Positions 1 to 8,047 of a DNA stretch of 64,000 nucleotides are shown here, piece after piece. The stretch is from G963422705 sp963422705 (GTDB taxonomy: Bacteria > Poribacteria > WGA-4E > WGA-3G), in contig OY730443.1 of assembly GCA_963422705.1 (NCBI GenBank), forward strand, positions 2,356,001 to 2,420,000, in the 5' to 3' direction. The notes under the pieces are model-generated. The model ran no database searches. It was not told the DNA's origin and saw only the letters and a program-made list of their open reading frames with translations. Each line of letters begins with the position of its first letter. Position 1 is the stretch's first letter. The translations under genes and the position numbers were made by a program.

Positions 1-2
1 TG

Positions 3-254
3 GCAGGGCGTGCCCTAAACAGCACTGAAACGCATTTGCTGACAAACCGGCCCGATGGAATTTCAGAGGAACAGATTGTGAGGGAATTTCAGCGCGTTCG
101 TACCGCAATCTCGAAACGACAGGCGGATTTGCCCCAACTTTACGAAACACTCTCAGCCTATCAAACTTCGTTCCATAAAATAAAACCGTCCACACCTGAA
201 ATAGAAAGGTTCTTAGCATTCCTTGTACAGACAATTTTATCAGGTGAACCGTAA
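3..254 (+). CDS. C-terminal end of an unknown protein, cut by the window edge
   Basis: The reading frame is open from the left edge of the window to a TAA at 252-254, so this is most likely the last 83 codons of a gene that starts outside. The visible part is charged and probably helical (for example EEQIVREFQRVRTAISKRQ), with no signal peptide or membrane segment. No catalytic motif or family is recognised. A TTG codon at 36 could start a separate 72-aa protein, but no ribosome binding site precedes it. It converges on the leftward gene that ends at 314. Confidence 0.5.
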   Translation, partial: AGRALNSTETHLLTNRPDGISEEQIVREFQRVRTAISKRQADLPQLYETLSAYQTSFHKIKPSTPEIERFLAFLVQTILSGEP

Positions 255-313
255 CAAATTTGTGTCCCGGCTGTCCAGGGGCGCAAGCAGGCCGCGCCTA
301 AGCCGGCGATGCA

Positions 314-2233
314 TCAATGCCAAACGATATATGTCGGCATCTCTAATACCAGTCCAATTAAACTCCAGACACACCCGAGGGTGTAATCCCCCAAAATCAG
401 CCCCAAGAAAAACGGTACCGCTTGTCTATATAATTTCACCCCACCGATTTTCAGGATAATTGCTTTTGCCAACCAACTCAAGAAAATTGGGAACCACAAT
501 CCCCCCATTCCCGTGCCGCTCACGAGGACATATCCACCAGGATGCAGTGGCCACCATAGAAACCGAATCTTCATTATCATCAGGAATATAGTGAAGAGAA
601 AACTACTCCCAATCATGCCCAATTCGGTTCCGCTCGTCTCTCGTGGTGTGACAAGCCAGGTTTGTAAGCGGTTGAATGTCTCCCATCCCATATAGACAAT
701 CCAGCCGCGCGCCTTGCTCCCCGCGCCCATCTCATAGAGGACATGCAGATATGCCCAAAATGTGATGAAGATACCGAAAACGATTGCCAAAATCATTCCT
801 ATCAAGAGCTGCCGGTACCCAATACGCGTCCGCTCTGCCAAGCGGAACGCCTCCAATTCACTCGGCGTGGGGTGCGCCCGAAAACAGCGGACGAACGGAT
901 AGAGAAACGTTAATCCGGTCAGGTTCGCCGCGCCCAGCCTACGTGTGCCTAACGCCAAAACCATCGTTCGCCCCGGGTCAACGAAGATGAGCTGGTGTAA
1001 GGGCGGGCCGATTTCCGCACGGAGCCGCGTAATACCGATAACTAACGGAAAGTAGAACAGAAAAAACAGGCCGATTGCCCAAAACGTCATTCCCATCTGA
1101 TGGCAGAAAAAGAATAGAAAGAGTAAACCGACGACGAATAAGCAGGCTGCGGCGCGGTAACCCATCGGTTCCGCACTGTCATCCAGCACGACACCTCCGC
1201 GGCGAGGTGAGCGCATGAGAACCTTACGAAGAATACGTCCATAGTGTCGCCGTCCTATCCACAGCGGGATGACTCCGAACGCAATCCACGCACCCGTCTG
1301 CTGCTCCAGATGATAGATGTTCCGCGCGCCAAACGCATCGGTTATAATCAACTGGAGACGGCTGAAAAGCCAGAAGAACCAGCAGGAGAAGGAAAGATCC
1401 AACGGCGTAAAGAACATCAATCCGATGCTGAAAGGATAAAACGATATCCGAATCGGGCCCATCGCGCTCCACGGCTTTGAACTAAATCCACCGACGGTTT
1501 TTCCTTTAATCGGCAAAGCCGGCACCTCCGGAAAGAGATAGTTTAAGCCGTTCAATAATTCCGCACCCCCCGCCACTGCGAATCCTAACCACATCCACGG
1601 TGATAGAAAAAACCGTTTCGGGTTGCTGGTGAGGGCTAACGGGAGCTGAACAATCGGATAATTCAACCGCTCATTTTCTGTCCACTGCTTCCGCAGAAAA
1701 ACCGTTAACGCAAGCAGTGTCAACCAGAGGGCGATGACGAAGGATGCCCAGGCGAGAACGGGCGGAATCCACGCGCTTAGCGTCGCAGAAGTATAAAGCG
1801 TTGAATCACCTTCATAGAAACCCCCTAAGATGCGAGAATCTTTGATGGCTATCCACGGCGGAATATGGTGTCCGAAAAGCGCAATCCATTCGTTTTCAGC
1901 AGAGGCAAAGTGGAAAACGTGTGCAAGCACCGGGATGAGGTAACCCATCATCGTATGCCCGCTAATTGTTGTCAGCATCACAACCATTACGTAAATGGTT
2001 TGCAAATCGGCTTGCGACATCGCCAAACGCGGGGCCCACCGCGTCAGTATCAAGTTAATAAGCACGAAAACCAGAAGGGTGAAAACCGCGTTAAAGAACA
2101 GCGAGGCGATGGTGAGTTGGGTTGAATGCCATACCTCCGTTCCCATCAGACACCAATAACTATTAAAGGCGACAAGAACCAATCCAATAATCAGAATGTG
2201 AGGTTTAACGCGGTTTCGGTTTCCCTTAGCCAT
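314..2233 (-). CDS. Polytopic membrane protein, DUF6785/DUF6784-like
   Basis: A 639-residue integral membrane protein with about 12-14 hydrophobic segments spread over its length, the first at about residues 13-30. A soluble or amphipathic stretch containing PLPIKGKTVGGFSSKPWS lies near residues 240-260. The organisation and the motif ENERLNYPIVQLPLAL match the DUF6785/DUF6784 family of large membrane proteins that I associate with Poribacteria and related environmental phyla. No function is established for the family. Transport is a guess from topology only. The start codon overlaps the end of the phosphopantothenate synthetase gene by 8 nt, so the two are probably translated from one leftward transcript. 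Confidence 0.75.
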   Translation of the reverse strand: MAKGNRNRVKPHILIIGLVLVAFNSYWCLMGTEVWHSTQLTIASLFFNAVFTLLVFVLINLILTRWAPRLAMSQADLQTIYVMVVMLTTISGHTMMGYLIPVLAHVFHFASAENEWIALFGHHIPPWIAIKDSRILGGFYEGDSTLYTSATLSAWIPPVLAWASFVIALWLTLLALTVFLRKQWTENERLNYPIVQLPLALTSNPKRFFLSPWMWLGFAVAGGAELLNGLNYLFPEVPALPIKGKTVGGFSSKPWSAMGPIRISFYPFSIGLMFFTPLDLSFSCWFFWLFSRLQLIITDAFGARNIYHLEQQTGAWIAFGVIPLWIGRRHYGRILRKVLMRSPRRGGVVLDDSAEPMGYRAAACLFVVGLLFLFFFCHQMGMTFWAIGLFFLFYFPLVIGITRLRAEIGPPLHQLIFVDPGRTMVLALGTRRLGAANLTGLTFLYPFVRCFRAHPTPSELEAFRLAERTRIGYRQLLIGMILAIVFGIFITFWAYLHVLYEMGAGSKARGWIVYMGWETFNRLQTWLVTPRETSGTELGMIGSSFLFTIFLMIMKIRFLWWPLHPGGYVLVSGTGMGGLWFPIFLSWLAKAIILKIGGVKLYRQAVPFFLGLILGDYTLGCVWSLIGLVLEMPTYIVWH

Positions 2234-2969
2234 TATCGCTCCTACGGATGCACCCTAACGCCTTCCGTAGTACCGCATCGTTACGATAGCTCGCCACTAC
2301 ATCCTGCATCGCAGCGGCGGTAAGCTTGGACGTCTCTTGTACTGCTGTACATAACAGTGGCAATGCCCGCACAACGTTATCCACAATCGTTACGCTTGCT
2401 TGTTGTGCTGTGCGTGACATAGGATTTAGTTCGACGGTGACAACCTCTTTTCCCATTCTACGGAGCGCCTCACATCTATCGCCGTCTTCAAGTGGGACAA
2501 AGACGAGTTCAGCTTTAAAGATACCTTCGGGATGGACAAACTTGCGGTTGGAGTCGATATAGGCGAGCTGCGCGTGGGGCGTTGGCATGAGCACGTCGGG
2601 CGCACCGTGTTTTAGCAGATGCTGGCGAATCGCCTGTTCGCGGGCAACATCTGTGTGAAAAATGTTGATTTCTAAGGGGGCATTGCACAACCGGCTCAAT
2701 TCAATTAACCCTTGCGGTACAAGGGCAGCCACATTCCCGTTAACAGAGACGACGGGACGTTCAGCCAAACAGAGCATTGCAGCTGCAGCGCGAATCGCCT
2801 CAATCGCGAACGGCTGTGTCACTTCCCCGATGAGGTAATCAAACGCTTCGCCTCTGCCGTGGGCAATCAGGCCATGGATGGAGGTAATCCCACGCTCAAC
2901 GCCTTCCACGATGGTATCGCGTAGGCGCAACGATAAGTAGCGCGGATGGGTTTTTGGGACATCACTCAA
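2226..2969 (-). CDS. Archaeal-type 4-phosphopantoate--beta-alanine ligase (phosphopantothenate synthetase)
   Basis: Predicted to join 4-phosphopantoate and beta-alanine with ATP to give 4-phosphopantothenate, the archaeal route to coenzyme A. The family (COG1701, formerly DUF137) is recognised from its conserved blocks: KTHPRY at the N-terminus, GLIAHGRGEAFDYLIGE, VSVNGNVAALVP, LVFVPLEDGDRCEALRRMGK, VELNPMSRTAQQAS and TIVDNVVRA. At about 247 residues it has the usual length. I prefer the TTG start at 2969 because AGGGG lies 7 nt upstream; a TTG at 2987 would add six residues. The archaeal partner, pantoate kinase, is not in the window. Bacteria normally use PanC plus CoaA/CoaX, so this gene suggests transfer from archaea or an ancient shared pathway. 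Family assignment is firm; the start is moderately sure. Confidence 0.9.
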   Translation of the reverse strand: MSDVPKTHPRYLSLRLRDTIVEGVERGITSIHGLIAHGRGEAFDYLIGEVTQPFAIEAIRAAAAMLCLAERPVVSVNGNVAALVPQGLIELSRLCNAPLEINIFHTDVAREQAIRQHLLKHGAPDVLMPTPHAQLAYIDSNRKFVHPEGIFKAELVFVPLEDGDRCEALRRMGKEVVTVELNPMSRTAQQASVTIVDNVVRALPLLCTAVQETSKLTAAAMQDVVASYRNDAVLRKALGCIRRSDNG

Positions 2970-3266
2970 TTGATAACCCCTCAGCAAATGACAACTTCTC
3001 CAGTTTACGACGGGTTACACGGGGCCTTCTAAAAAAAACGAGAGGCTGTCCTATCAGTTCGCATGTGATGATGAGGACATTCGGACGTTGTCCCTTCATC
3101 GTTGCCCGCTTAAGTTATCGCTGTACACTGATAGATATGTTAGCACGCGTACCATCAACCCGCAACAAAAAACGCGTCTCGGGCATGAATTCTTTTTCCA
3201 CATCCGTGCTACAAAAAACGGTGGTAAATAAGAAAAAAGCGGAAAAACGTTGCTATCTACCCGAAT
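2970..3266. other. Intergenic stretch spanning the left boundary of the duplicated segment
   Basis: No gene is seen here. The part from 3127 onward belongs to the 3085-bp duplicated block and forms the 3' flank of the first nuclease-methyltransferase gene. The part before 3127 is unique. On the minus strand it holds a potential stem-loop near 3075-3105 (GGACA pairing with TGTCC), and an A8 run (T8 on the minus strand) sits at 3031-3038, too far away for a classical intrinsic terminator. No clear promoter for the leftward synthetase gene was found. Confidence 0.4.
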
Positions 3267-6211
3267 TCAGGCAGAACCTGTACGCCTTGACTTTTTCCCG
3301 CCGTCTATGCTGGGCTCCGCACACAGCTTTTTGCGCAGTAAAGCGAGCCCTTTGTGCACTTCCGGATACGCCGACGCCGTGAAACCGAGAACATCTGATA
3401 ACAACCGACTGTCTAATGCCTGGCGCACGGTATCACTAACCATTTCGTTGAACGGGCGCATCCGATGGTGTTTTAACGCCTTGAAAATGCGCGCTGCGGT
3501 TTCTAACTCGGCCCGGCCTAACCGGGTGACATCCAACGTGGGCAAAGAACGCAACGTTCTTTTTCCCAGGATGCCCCGCCCCTGCTGTTGCTTGCCGCAC
3601 TGCATCCAATGACAGAGCAACCCGAGCGTTGAATTGCCCCACAACGCCCAGGCGTATTCATATATGTCGTCATCAAACGCGACATTTGGGAGCGTATTGA
3701 TACCGATAGTTTTTTGCTCGGTAAACATCACCGCTAATGCATTCGCATTGAACCGCATGCTTTGGTTGTAGTGTACTCGGCTGTTAACCTTCATGATATC
3801 GTTGCGCTTGTCCTCCTTATTCGGGCGCGGTAATGCGTGTGCGTCGGGGGAAACTGTCATCGTAACCTGCGTTTTGGCGTCCACGTGCCACAAACAGGGG
3901 TAATCTGTATTTTCCGGGCATCCCGTTTCAATGTCAAACGCGCCGCGCCCGCTATCCCCGTATATGTCCAAAGGACCTGGGCTGGTTTCAGCAATGTCAC
4001 ACAATCGGCAGATAGGGATAGGGACAGCTTCCGTCTGACGCGGCAGTCTCAGTTGTCCGTGAGCGAGTTGATACGCGGTTTGAACGATACCGATATCTTT
4101 AACACGACAGACGTTCCAGCCCGCCTCCGCGTCTGGAAGCGGTGCGTCGATTGCGTACCCGATGGTTTCATCGCCGACTTTGATAGGATTTCCGCCGGTT
4201 ACCCCATTTTCAAGCCGTCGGATGTCTCTGATGCGATGGATTTGGTTTGCGATTTCAAGCACATCGAGCCCCCCTGCAGGGCGCCGATGTAAGCAGACAA
4301 AAACGCCGCGTCCGGTGGATGTGGAAACCCCTTTTGTTGCAATTACCAGGCACTCCGCGATGCCGGTATCTGCAGAGAATGTGCTGTTTTGAATCTCCGC
4401 AGCGGCGATAGTCACGGCGATGAGATTCTGATATTTCTCTGCCCACAGGTTTCTGACTTTTCGCCAGCTCGTCCCGGTGAGCGCATTTATCGGCAGTACC
4501 ACTCCCAATGTCCCGTTTCGCTTTAGCATCTTGTCGGCAAGTTCGACGAAATGGGATGCAATCCCCGCATTTCCATCCCCGACGTTGCCTTTCTGTGCCT
4601 TGAGGGCTTTTTTCATCTCCCGTTCAATGTCGCACGCCTTATCCCCAAACGTCGTTTTCGGAACGCCGGTGTTTCCATCTGTATTCCCTTTGGTATAAGG
4701 CGGATTCTGTATGACGATGTCAAACTCACCATGCTTAAATTCCTGACGTGCCTCCGTCTTAATGTCGCAGTGTCCCCCGACACGATGGCTAGATGTCAGC
4801 GGGATGGAGAACGTGTTTTCCGGCTGATGAAGCAAGTCGAGTGCGCCAATCGCATATTTTCCATCACCCTGCTGTATCCCGTATGGCATCGTATGCATGC
4901 GGGTATCACGAATTTTGATGTCAGGGTAGGTGCTGGCAATGATGGAGGCGGTGAGATGTACGGCATTGGGTAATATGTCACATCCGACGAGGTTATTTTC
5001 CACGATATACTGATGAATCTCCTTCCCTTTCCCACCGGCTTGTTCATGGAAGGCTCCAAGCCGTTGGTAAATCCCGTTCAGAAGGCTCCCGGTGCCGCAA
5101 GCGAAATCTGCGAATTTAATCTGTTTCGCGTTCCGCTGCAATTTCGGTAAAATGAGGGCGGAGAGAAGGGTTGCCGCTTCCGGGCGTGTATAGTGTGCTT
5201 TAATGAATCTTCTATCTGTAATCAACCGCTGGAAAACGATGCCGGCGAGTTTGTGTTCCCGGGCCAGCCCCATCTGTTCTAATTTTAGCGCGGTGCTTCG
5301 GAGTTGAGAAAGCACCGTGCCGATGAGCCTGTCGTCTAATGCGATAGCGGTGACTAAATTAACCGCGACATCATAGATAGCGTGATAATTGACTGCCTGA
5401 ATGGTGTACCAGCCCTCGAGTACCCTATCAGAATCAAGTAAACCGTTTTGTCCATGAAGGGTGCTCAAGGATGGCACGATTTCCAGTCCTTGCTTTCCGG
5501 CGAGGGCGCTTTGAAAAATGAAAGCGTTACCGATAATCAGCATCGCCATGCGTGTGGTTTGTGGCCCGGCTTCTTGGTAGAGGAGTGCTTCTATCCGCTT
5601 TCCGATTTCCGTTCTTTCGGCGATTGCTTTATCAACCAGGGCGCCGGCGCGTTCGATGCCGTGTTCGAGAATCTCGGATGCTTCCTCAATTCTCTCAATC
5701 GGTATTGTCCCGATATGGATGGCGTTGGCAATATCTGCGACGGCGCCTGTTAACCATCCCTCTTTTGGGAACCGGCGCGGTTCATTGATTTTAGGGAGAG
5801 AGTCATTCGTACGGCTGGCTTTTTCCATGTCGAGCAGCGCGTAAGCGATATCGTCGGCTTTTTTCATCTCGTCATAGATATCGCGCTGCTTAATCTGACG
5901 GAACCGGTACGGAAACCGGACAGAGATACCGGTGCAAATGATATCCCCTGTGTCCTTAAGCATCTTCCCGATGTAATGCGTTTTTAGCTGTTTTTCGCCA
6001 TCAAGATTCGGTGACGTTTCCCGTTCAATTTTATTCTCAATCGCAACTGGATGTCGCTTAGGTTCGGTAATGAGGACATCGGGTTCCCTTCTACTTCCCC
6101 TCAAGGGGTGATTGATTTGTTCATTGACTGTCCATGCGTGTCTCATCGGGCGGAGTACCCTGACGAACGCCGTGGTGATAAGTTCTTCCTTATTTGACAT
6201 GCGTTTCCTCT
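3127..6211. repeat. Left copy of a 3085-bp near-identical direct duplication
   Basis: Bases 3127-6211 match 12128-15212 at a constant offset of 9001, with only scattered substitutions (roughly 99% identity by eye) and no indel noticed. Identity begins at ACTGATAGATATG and stops after GCGTTTCCTCT; flanking bases differ on both sides. The block holds one complete gene plus about 140 bp of its 3' flank but only 11 bp upstream of its start codon. No terminal inverted repeats or target-site duplication were seen, so this is not a recognisable insertion sequence. Confidence 0.95.
3267..6200 (-). CDS. PD-(D/E)XK nuclease / N6-adenine DNA methyltransferase fusion (type IIG-like), copy 1
   Basis: A 977-residue protein that looks like a one-polypeptide restriction-modification enzyme. 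The N-terminal D41 ... E55-N-K57 fits a PD-(D/E)XK nuclease core. After a helical linker, FACGTGSLL (about 366-374) is the SAM-binding motif I and NPPY (499-502) is the N6-adenine methyltransferase catalytic motif IV. The remaining 450 residues would hold the target-recognition region. Family knowledge says such fusions cut and methylate DNA at the same site; the target here is unknown. The gene has its own promoter at 6288-6316, outside the duplicated block. Copy 2 at 12268-15201 differs at 13 residues. A methylase of a type I or phage-defence system is an alternative, but no specificity or translocase subunit is adjacent. Confidence 0.85.
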   Translation of the reverse strand: MSNKEELITTAFVRVLRPMRHAWTVNEQINHPLRGSRREPDVLITEPKRHPVAIENKIERETSPNLDGEKQLKTHYIGKMLKDTGDIICTGISVRFPYRFRQIKQRDIYDEMKKADDIAYALLDMEKASRTNDSLPKINEPRRFPKEGWLTGAVADIANAIHIGTIPIERIEEASEILEHGIERAGALVDKAIAERTEIGKRIEALLYQEAGPQTTRMAMLIIGNAFIFQSALAGKQGLEIVPSLSTLHGQNGLLDSDRVLEGWYTIQAVNYHAIYDVAVNLVTAIALDDRLIGTVLSQLRSTALKLEQMGLAREHKLAGIVFQRLITDRRFIKAHYTRPEAATLLSALILPKLQRNAKQIKFADFACGTGSLLNGIYQRLGAFHEQAGGKGKEIHQYIVENNLVGCDILPNAVHLTASIIASTYPDIKIRDTRMHTMPYGIQQGDGKYAIGALDLLHQPENTFSIPLTSSHRVGGHCDIKTEARQEFKHGEFDIVIQNPPYTKGNTDGNTGVPKTTFGDKACDIEREMKKALKAQKGNVGDGNAGIASHFVELADKMLKRNGTLGVVLPINALTGTSWRKVRNLWAEKYQNLIAVTIAAAEIQNSTFSADTGIAECLVIATKGVSTSTGRGVFVCLHRRPAGGLDVLEIANQIHRIRDIRRLENGVTGGNPIKVGDETIGYAIDAPLPDAEAGWNVCRVKDIGIVQTAYQLAHGQLRLPRQTEAVPIPICRLCDIAETSPGPLDIYGDSGRGAFDIETGCPENTDYPCLWHVDAKTQVTMTVSPDAHALPRPNKEDKRNDIMKVNSRVHYNQSMRFNANALAVMFTEQKTIGINTLPNVAFDDDIYEYAWALWGNSTLGLLCHWMQCGKQQQGRGILGKRTLRSLPTLDVTRLGRAELETAARIFKALKHHRMRPFNEMVSDTVRQALDSRLLSDVLGFTASAYPEVHKGLALLRKKLCAEPSIDGGKKSRRTGSA

Positions 6212-6287
6212 TTTTTCGATTGACGGATTCGGTTATTGCAAGAACTTGGCAGTCAATTCTTCATGAAGGGTGTCTGCCTTTTAGCAT

Positions 6288-6316
6288 ATTATATCATAAG
6301 GCGACAGGAAATTCAA
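6288..6316 (-). promoter_or_regulatory. Sigma-70-type promoter of nuclease-methyltransferase copy 1
   Basis: On the minus strand, TTGAAT at 6316-6311 and TATAAT at 6293-6288 are separated by 17 nt. Transcription would start near 6281, giving an 80-nt leader. The site lies just outside the duplicated block, so copy 2 lacks it. Confidence 0.65.
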
Positions 6317-6382
6317 AGGGCGGGGAGCCCTGCCCCTCTTATAGAAATGGACAGTTTGATTTGAATCACTAAGAGAACTGCG

Positions 6383-6700
6383 TTACTTCCAATCATCGTC
6401 CGGGGGCCATATATTGGAACTGCCCCCTCCGGCCCCCTTAGGCCCTTCAGCAAACCAGTCCTTGACGGTATCCCGCCACTTAATGAAGTGCGGTGCTTTC
6501 AGATGCTCTTGGAACGCCGCTTCATCTACGTAAACCTCGTAAAGCCATAGCCTATTCGCGTCGGCACCGTCCTGAATTACATCAAATCTGAGGCAACCCG
6601 GTTCATCCTTCACTGAACCTTTTGCGTCATCCAACATCGCTTCAATGAAGGCATCTCTATGGCCCTCTTTGATTTGAATGGGTGCAATGATAACATACAT
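6383..6700 (-). CDS. Antibiotic biosynthesis monooxygenase (ABM/YgiN-like) domain protein
   Basis: A 105-residue single-domain protein of the dimeric ferredoxin-like ABM fold. Family features are the opening strand MYVIIAPIQIKEGHRDAFI, the block EPGCLRFDVIQDGAD, and the helix LKAPHFIKWRDTVKDWF. Members act as cofactor-free quinol or polyketide monooxygenases, or simply bind small aromatics; a substrate cannot be named here. The start is well supported by AGGAGG upstream and by a promoter at 6739-6767. It is a single-gene unit between copy 1 of the nuclease-methyltransferase and a divergent secreted-protein gene. The C-terminal tail, rich in Gly and Pro, is somewhat longer than usual. Confidence 0.85.
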   Translation of the reverse strand: MYVIIAPIQIKEGHRDAFIEAMLDDAKGSVKDEPGCLRFDVIQDGADANRLWLYEVYVDEAAFQEHLKAPHFIKWRDTVKDWFAEGPKGAGGGSSNIWPPDDDWK

Positions 6701-6738
6701 AACTTTCTCCTCCTGATAAAGCTTTAGGTGTCATACAG

Positions 6739-6767
6739 ATTATACGCGAGGTGAACAAAAAGCACAA
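6739..6767 (-). promoter_or_regulatory. Promoter of the ABM monooxygenase gene
   Basis: Minus strand: TTGTGC at 6767-6762 and TATAAT at 6744-6739, 17-nt spacer. The gene start is about 40 nt downstream with a strong AGGAGG site. Confidence 0.65.
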
Positions 6768-7000
6768 ATCGATTTTATTGAAAGTTCATGGTTTTCTTCT
6801 ATTTTTTTTTTTATTTCTTGACAAAATCAGTATTGTCTGCCATCTTAAAAGCGCAAATTATAAGTGGCGTTCGATTGTTCTTTACAACGATTCCGCCTCC
6901 GTCTCCGGTTCTCTGCGGGCCCGGGAGTTCCGGTTTCCTAACCGCGCCGGCGAACGAAATCTGATAATCGCCTAAAGCTGAATGATTCCGATTTTTTTTC

Positions 7001-7029
7001 TTGCTTTTGATTATCAGAAATGCTATAAT
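7001..7029 (+). promoter_or_regulatory. Extended -10 promoter upstream of the secreted protein gene
   Basis: TTGCTT at 7001-7006, a 17-nt spacer and TATAAT at 7024-7029, preceded by TGC, which gives an extended -10 element. Transcription would start near 7036, leaving an unusually long leader of about 215 nt before the ATG at 7250. Confidence 0.7.
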
Positions 7030-7070
7030 TTATATACGCGTTTTTTACAAAAAGAAAATCGCAAAACGAA

Positions 7071-7218
7071 TGAGTGATTTGCATGTGGTACTGCTATCAC
7101 TCACTGAAAAAAATATGGGATAAAGCTTGCAAGCCTATATTGCAACGAGTTGTCATTTGACTAAGCATGAATTTTTGGGAAAGCGCGCTTCTTGCTCAAA
7201 TCGTTCTGTGCGTTAGTC
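7071..7218 (+). promoter_or_regulatory. Two stem-loops in a long 5' leader
   Basis: The first stem pairs TGAGTGAT (7071-7078) with ATCACTCA (7096-7103), perfect over 8 bp, with a possible inner GCA/TGC extension. The second closes with GACTAA (7159-7164) and TTAGTC (7213-7218), with GCA/TGC just inside across a one-base bulge, and encloses the palindrome AAGCGCGCTT. The ribosome binding site AAGGAG (7233-7238) lies after the second structure. This suggests a cis-regulatory RNA, but no known riboswitch class was recognised. Confidence 0.4.
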
Positions 7219-7249
7219 ATAACTTAACAAATAAGGAGATTTCCTAGCT

Positions 7250-7969
7250 ATGAAAAAATTAGCAATCTTTCTTGCGATTGCCTGTATCGGCATTGCTCCC
7301 ACGGTGCTGGCACAAAATTGGCAGCCCGGCGGAGATGCCTGGATTGAAAAATGGTGGGGCCTGGATCTCGTCACAAGTACCGGAGGTTTTGAGGACTCCG
7401 CAGCCGTTGACTATCTCGCTGAAGGCTCCGGCGGCGTGATTTCAAACGCCTCAGTTTCCACACGCGATGGCGCGGGAAAAACCGCGAACATCGTTGTAAG
7501 TCTCCCGGATAATGGTGGGGCGTTGGGCTGGTCGATTGTGACAATTAACACAGCGGACGAGCTGAATCTGTCCACGAGCCATGGACTTGCCGATGGCGGA
7601 GACATCACGTGGCACGGGATTATTGTGGTAATTTCCCCGGAGGACAGGACTACCATCATGCACCCGGCACACGATGACTACGCCCAAATTTGGATTAATG
7701 GGGAACAGGTTTATGACAATTCTGCCTGGACAGGAGGCGTTCGGGAAGTTACAACACCGACTGAGGTTAACTTCAAGAAGGGTGAGAATTTTTTACACTT
7801 CAAATGTGGTGAATCCGGCGGGGCGGATTACGTGAACCTCCGCTTTGAGGCTACTGACGCTGACCTTCTCATCGCACCGACAACGGACAACCTCTTCTTA
7901 GATGTACTTACCCCGGTTGAACCAAAAGACAAACTGGCTGTTCGCTGGGCGGATATCAAACGAAAATAA
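7250..7969 (+). CDS. Secreted protein of unknown function
   Basis: A 239-residue protein with a clear Sec signal peptide (MKKLAIFLAIACIGIAPTVLA, cleavage expected after LA at about residue 21). The mature part is acidic, rich in Gly, Trp and Asp, and contains blocks such as DDYAQIWINGEQVYDN and GENFLHFKCGESGGADYVNLRF. These read like a beta-sandwich carbohydrate- or ligand-binding domain of the kind found in secreted proteins of this lineage. The tail ends KLAVRWADIKRK, a short basic motif that may be a lineage-specific C-terminal tail. No enzymatic motif is seen. It is monocistronic: its own promoter and structured leader lie upstream and a strong terminator follows at 7991-8026. Confidence 0.8.
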   Translation: MKKLAIFLAIACIGIAPTVLAQNWQPGGDAWIEKWWGLDLVTSTGGFEDSAAVDYLAEGSGGVISNASVSTRDGAGKTANIVVSLPDNGGALGWSIVTINTADELNLSTSHGLADGGDITWHGIIVVISPEDRTTIMHPAHDDYAQIWINGEQVYDNSAWTGGVREVTTPTEVNFKKGENFLHFKCGESGGADYVNLRFEATDADLLIAPTTDNLFLDVLTPVEPKDKLAVRWADIKRK

Positions 7970-7990
7970 GGTGTGAACTTCTTAATGAAA

Positions 7991-8026
7991 AAAAAGCCCG
8001 TATCCTGACAGGGGTACGGGCTTTTT
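7991..8026. terminator. Bidirectional intrinsic terminator
   Basis: AAAAAGCCCGTA (7991-8002) pairs perfectly with TACGGGCTTTTT (8015-8026), and three more pairs extend the stem to a 6-nt loop. It has A-runs on one side and T-runs on the other, so it can stop both the rightward secreted-protein gene and the leftward FG-GAP operon. Confidence 0.9.
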
Positions 8027-8047
8027 CGCTTTTTCGCTTTTTCGCAA

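Larger units (their letters stand above)
6701..7249. other. Divergent intergenic region with two promoters and a structured leader
   Basis: About 550 bases without a convincing gene. It contains a leftward promoter (6739-6767), an AT-rich core with a T-run near 6802-6813, a rightward extended -10 promoter (7001-7029) and a leader of about 215 nt holding two predicted stem-loops. A possible TTGACA at 6818-6823 has no good -10 partner. A 74-codon frame at 6751-6975 has no ribosome binding site and a composition unlike a protein. Confidence 0.6.

Noticed and set aside
2970..3126. Intrinsic terminator for the first nuclease-methyltransferase gene
   Set aside because: The best hairpin (near 3075-3105) and the T8 tract (3031-3038 on the minus strand) are about 40 nt apart, too far for the usual arrangement.
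3127..6211. Duplicated block as a classical insertion sequence
   Set aside because: It has no transposase, terminal inverted repeats or target-site duplication.
6751..6975. A 74-codon rightward frame
   Set aside because: It spans the region between two divergent promoters, has no ribosome binding site and no protein-like composition.
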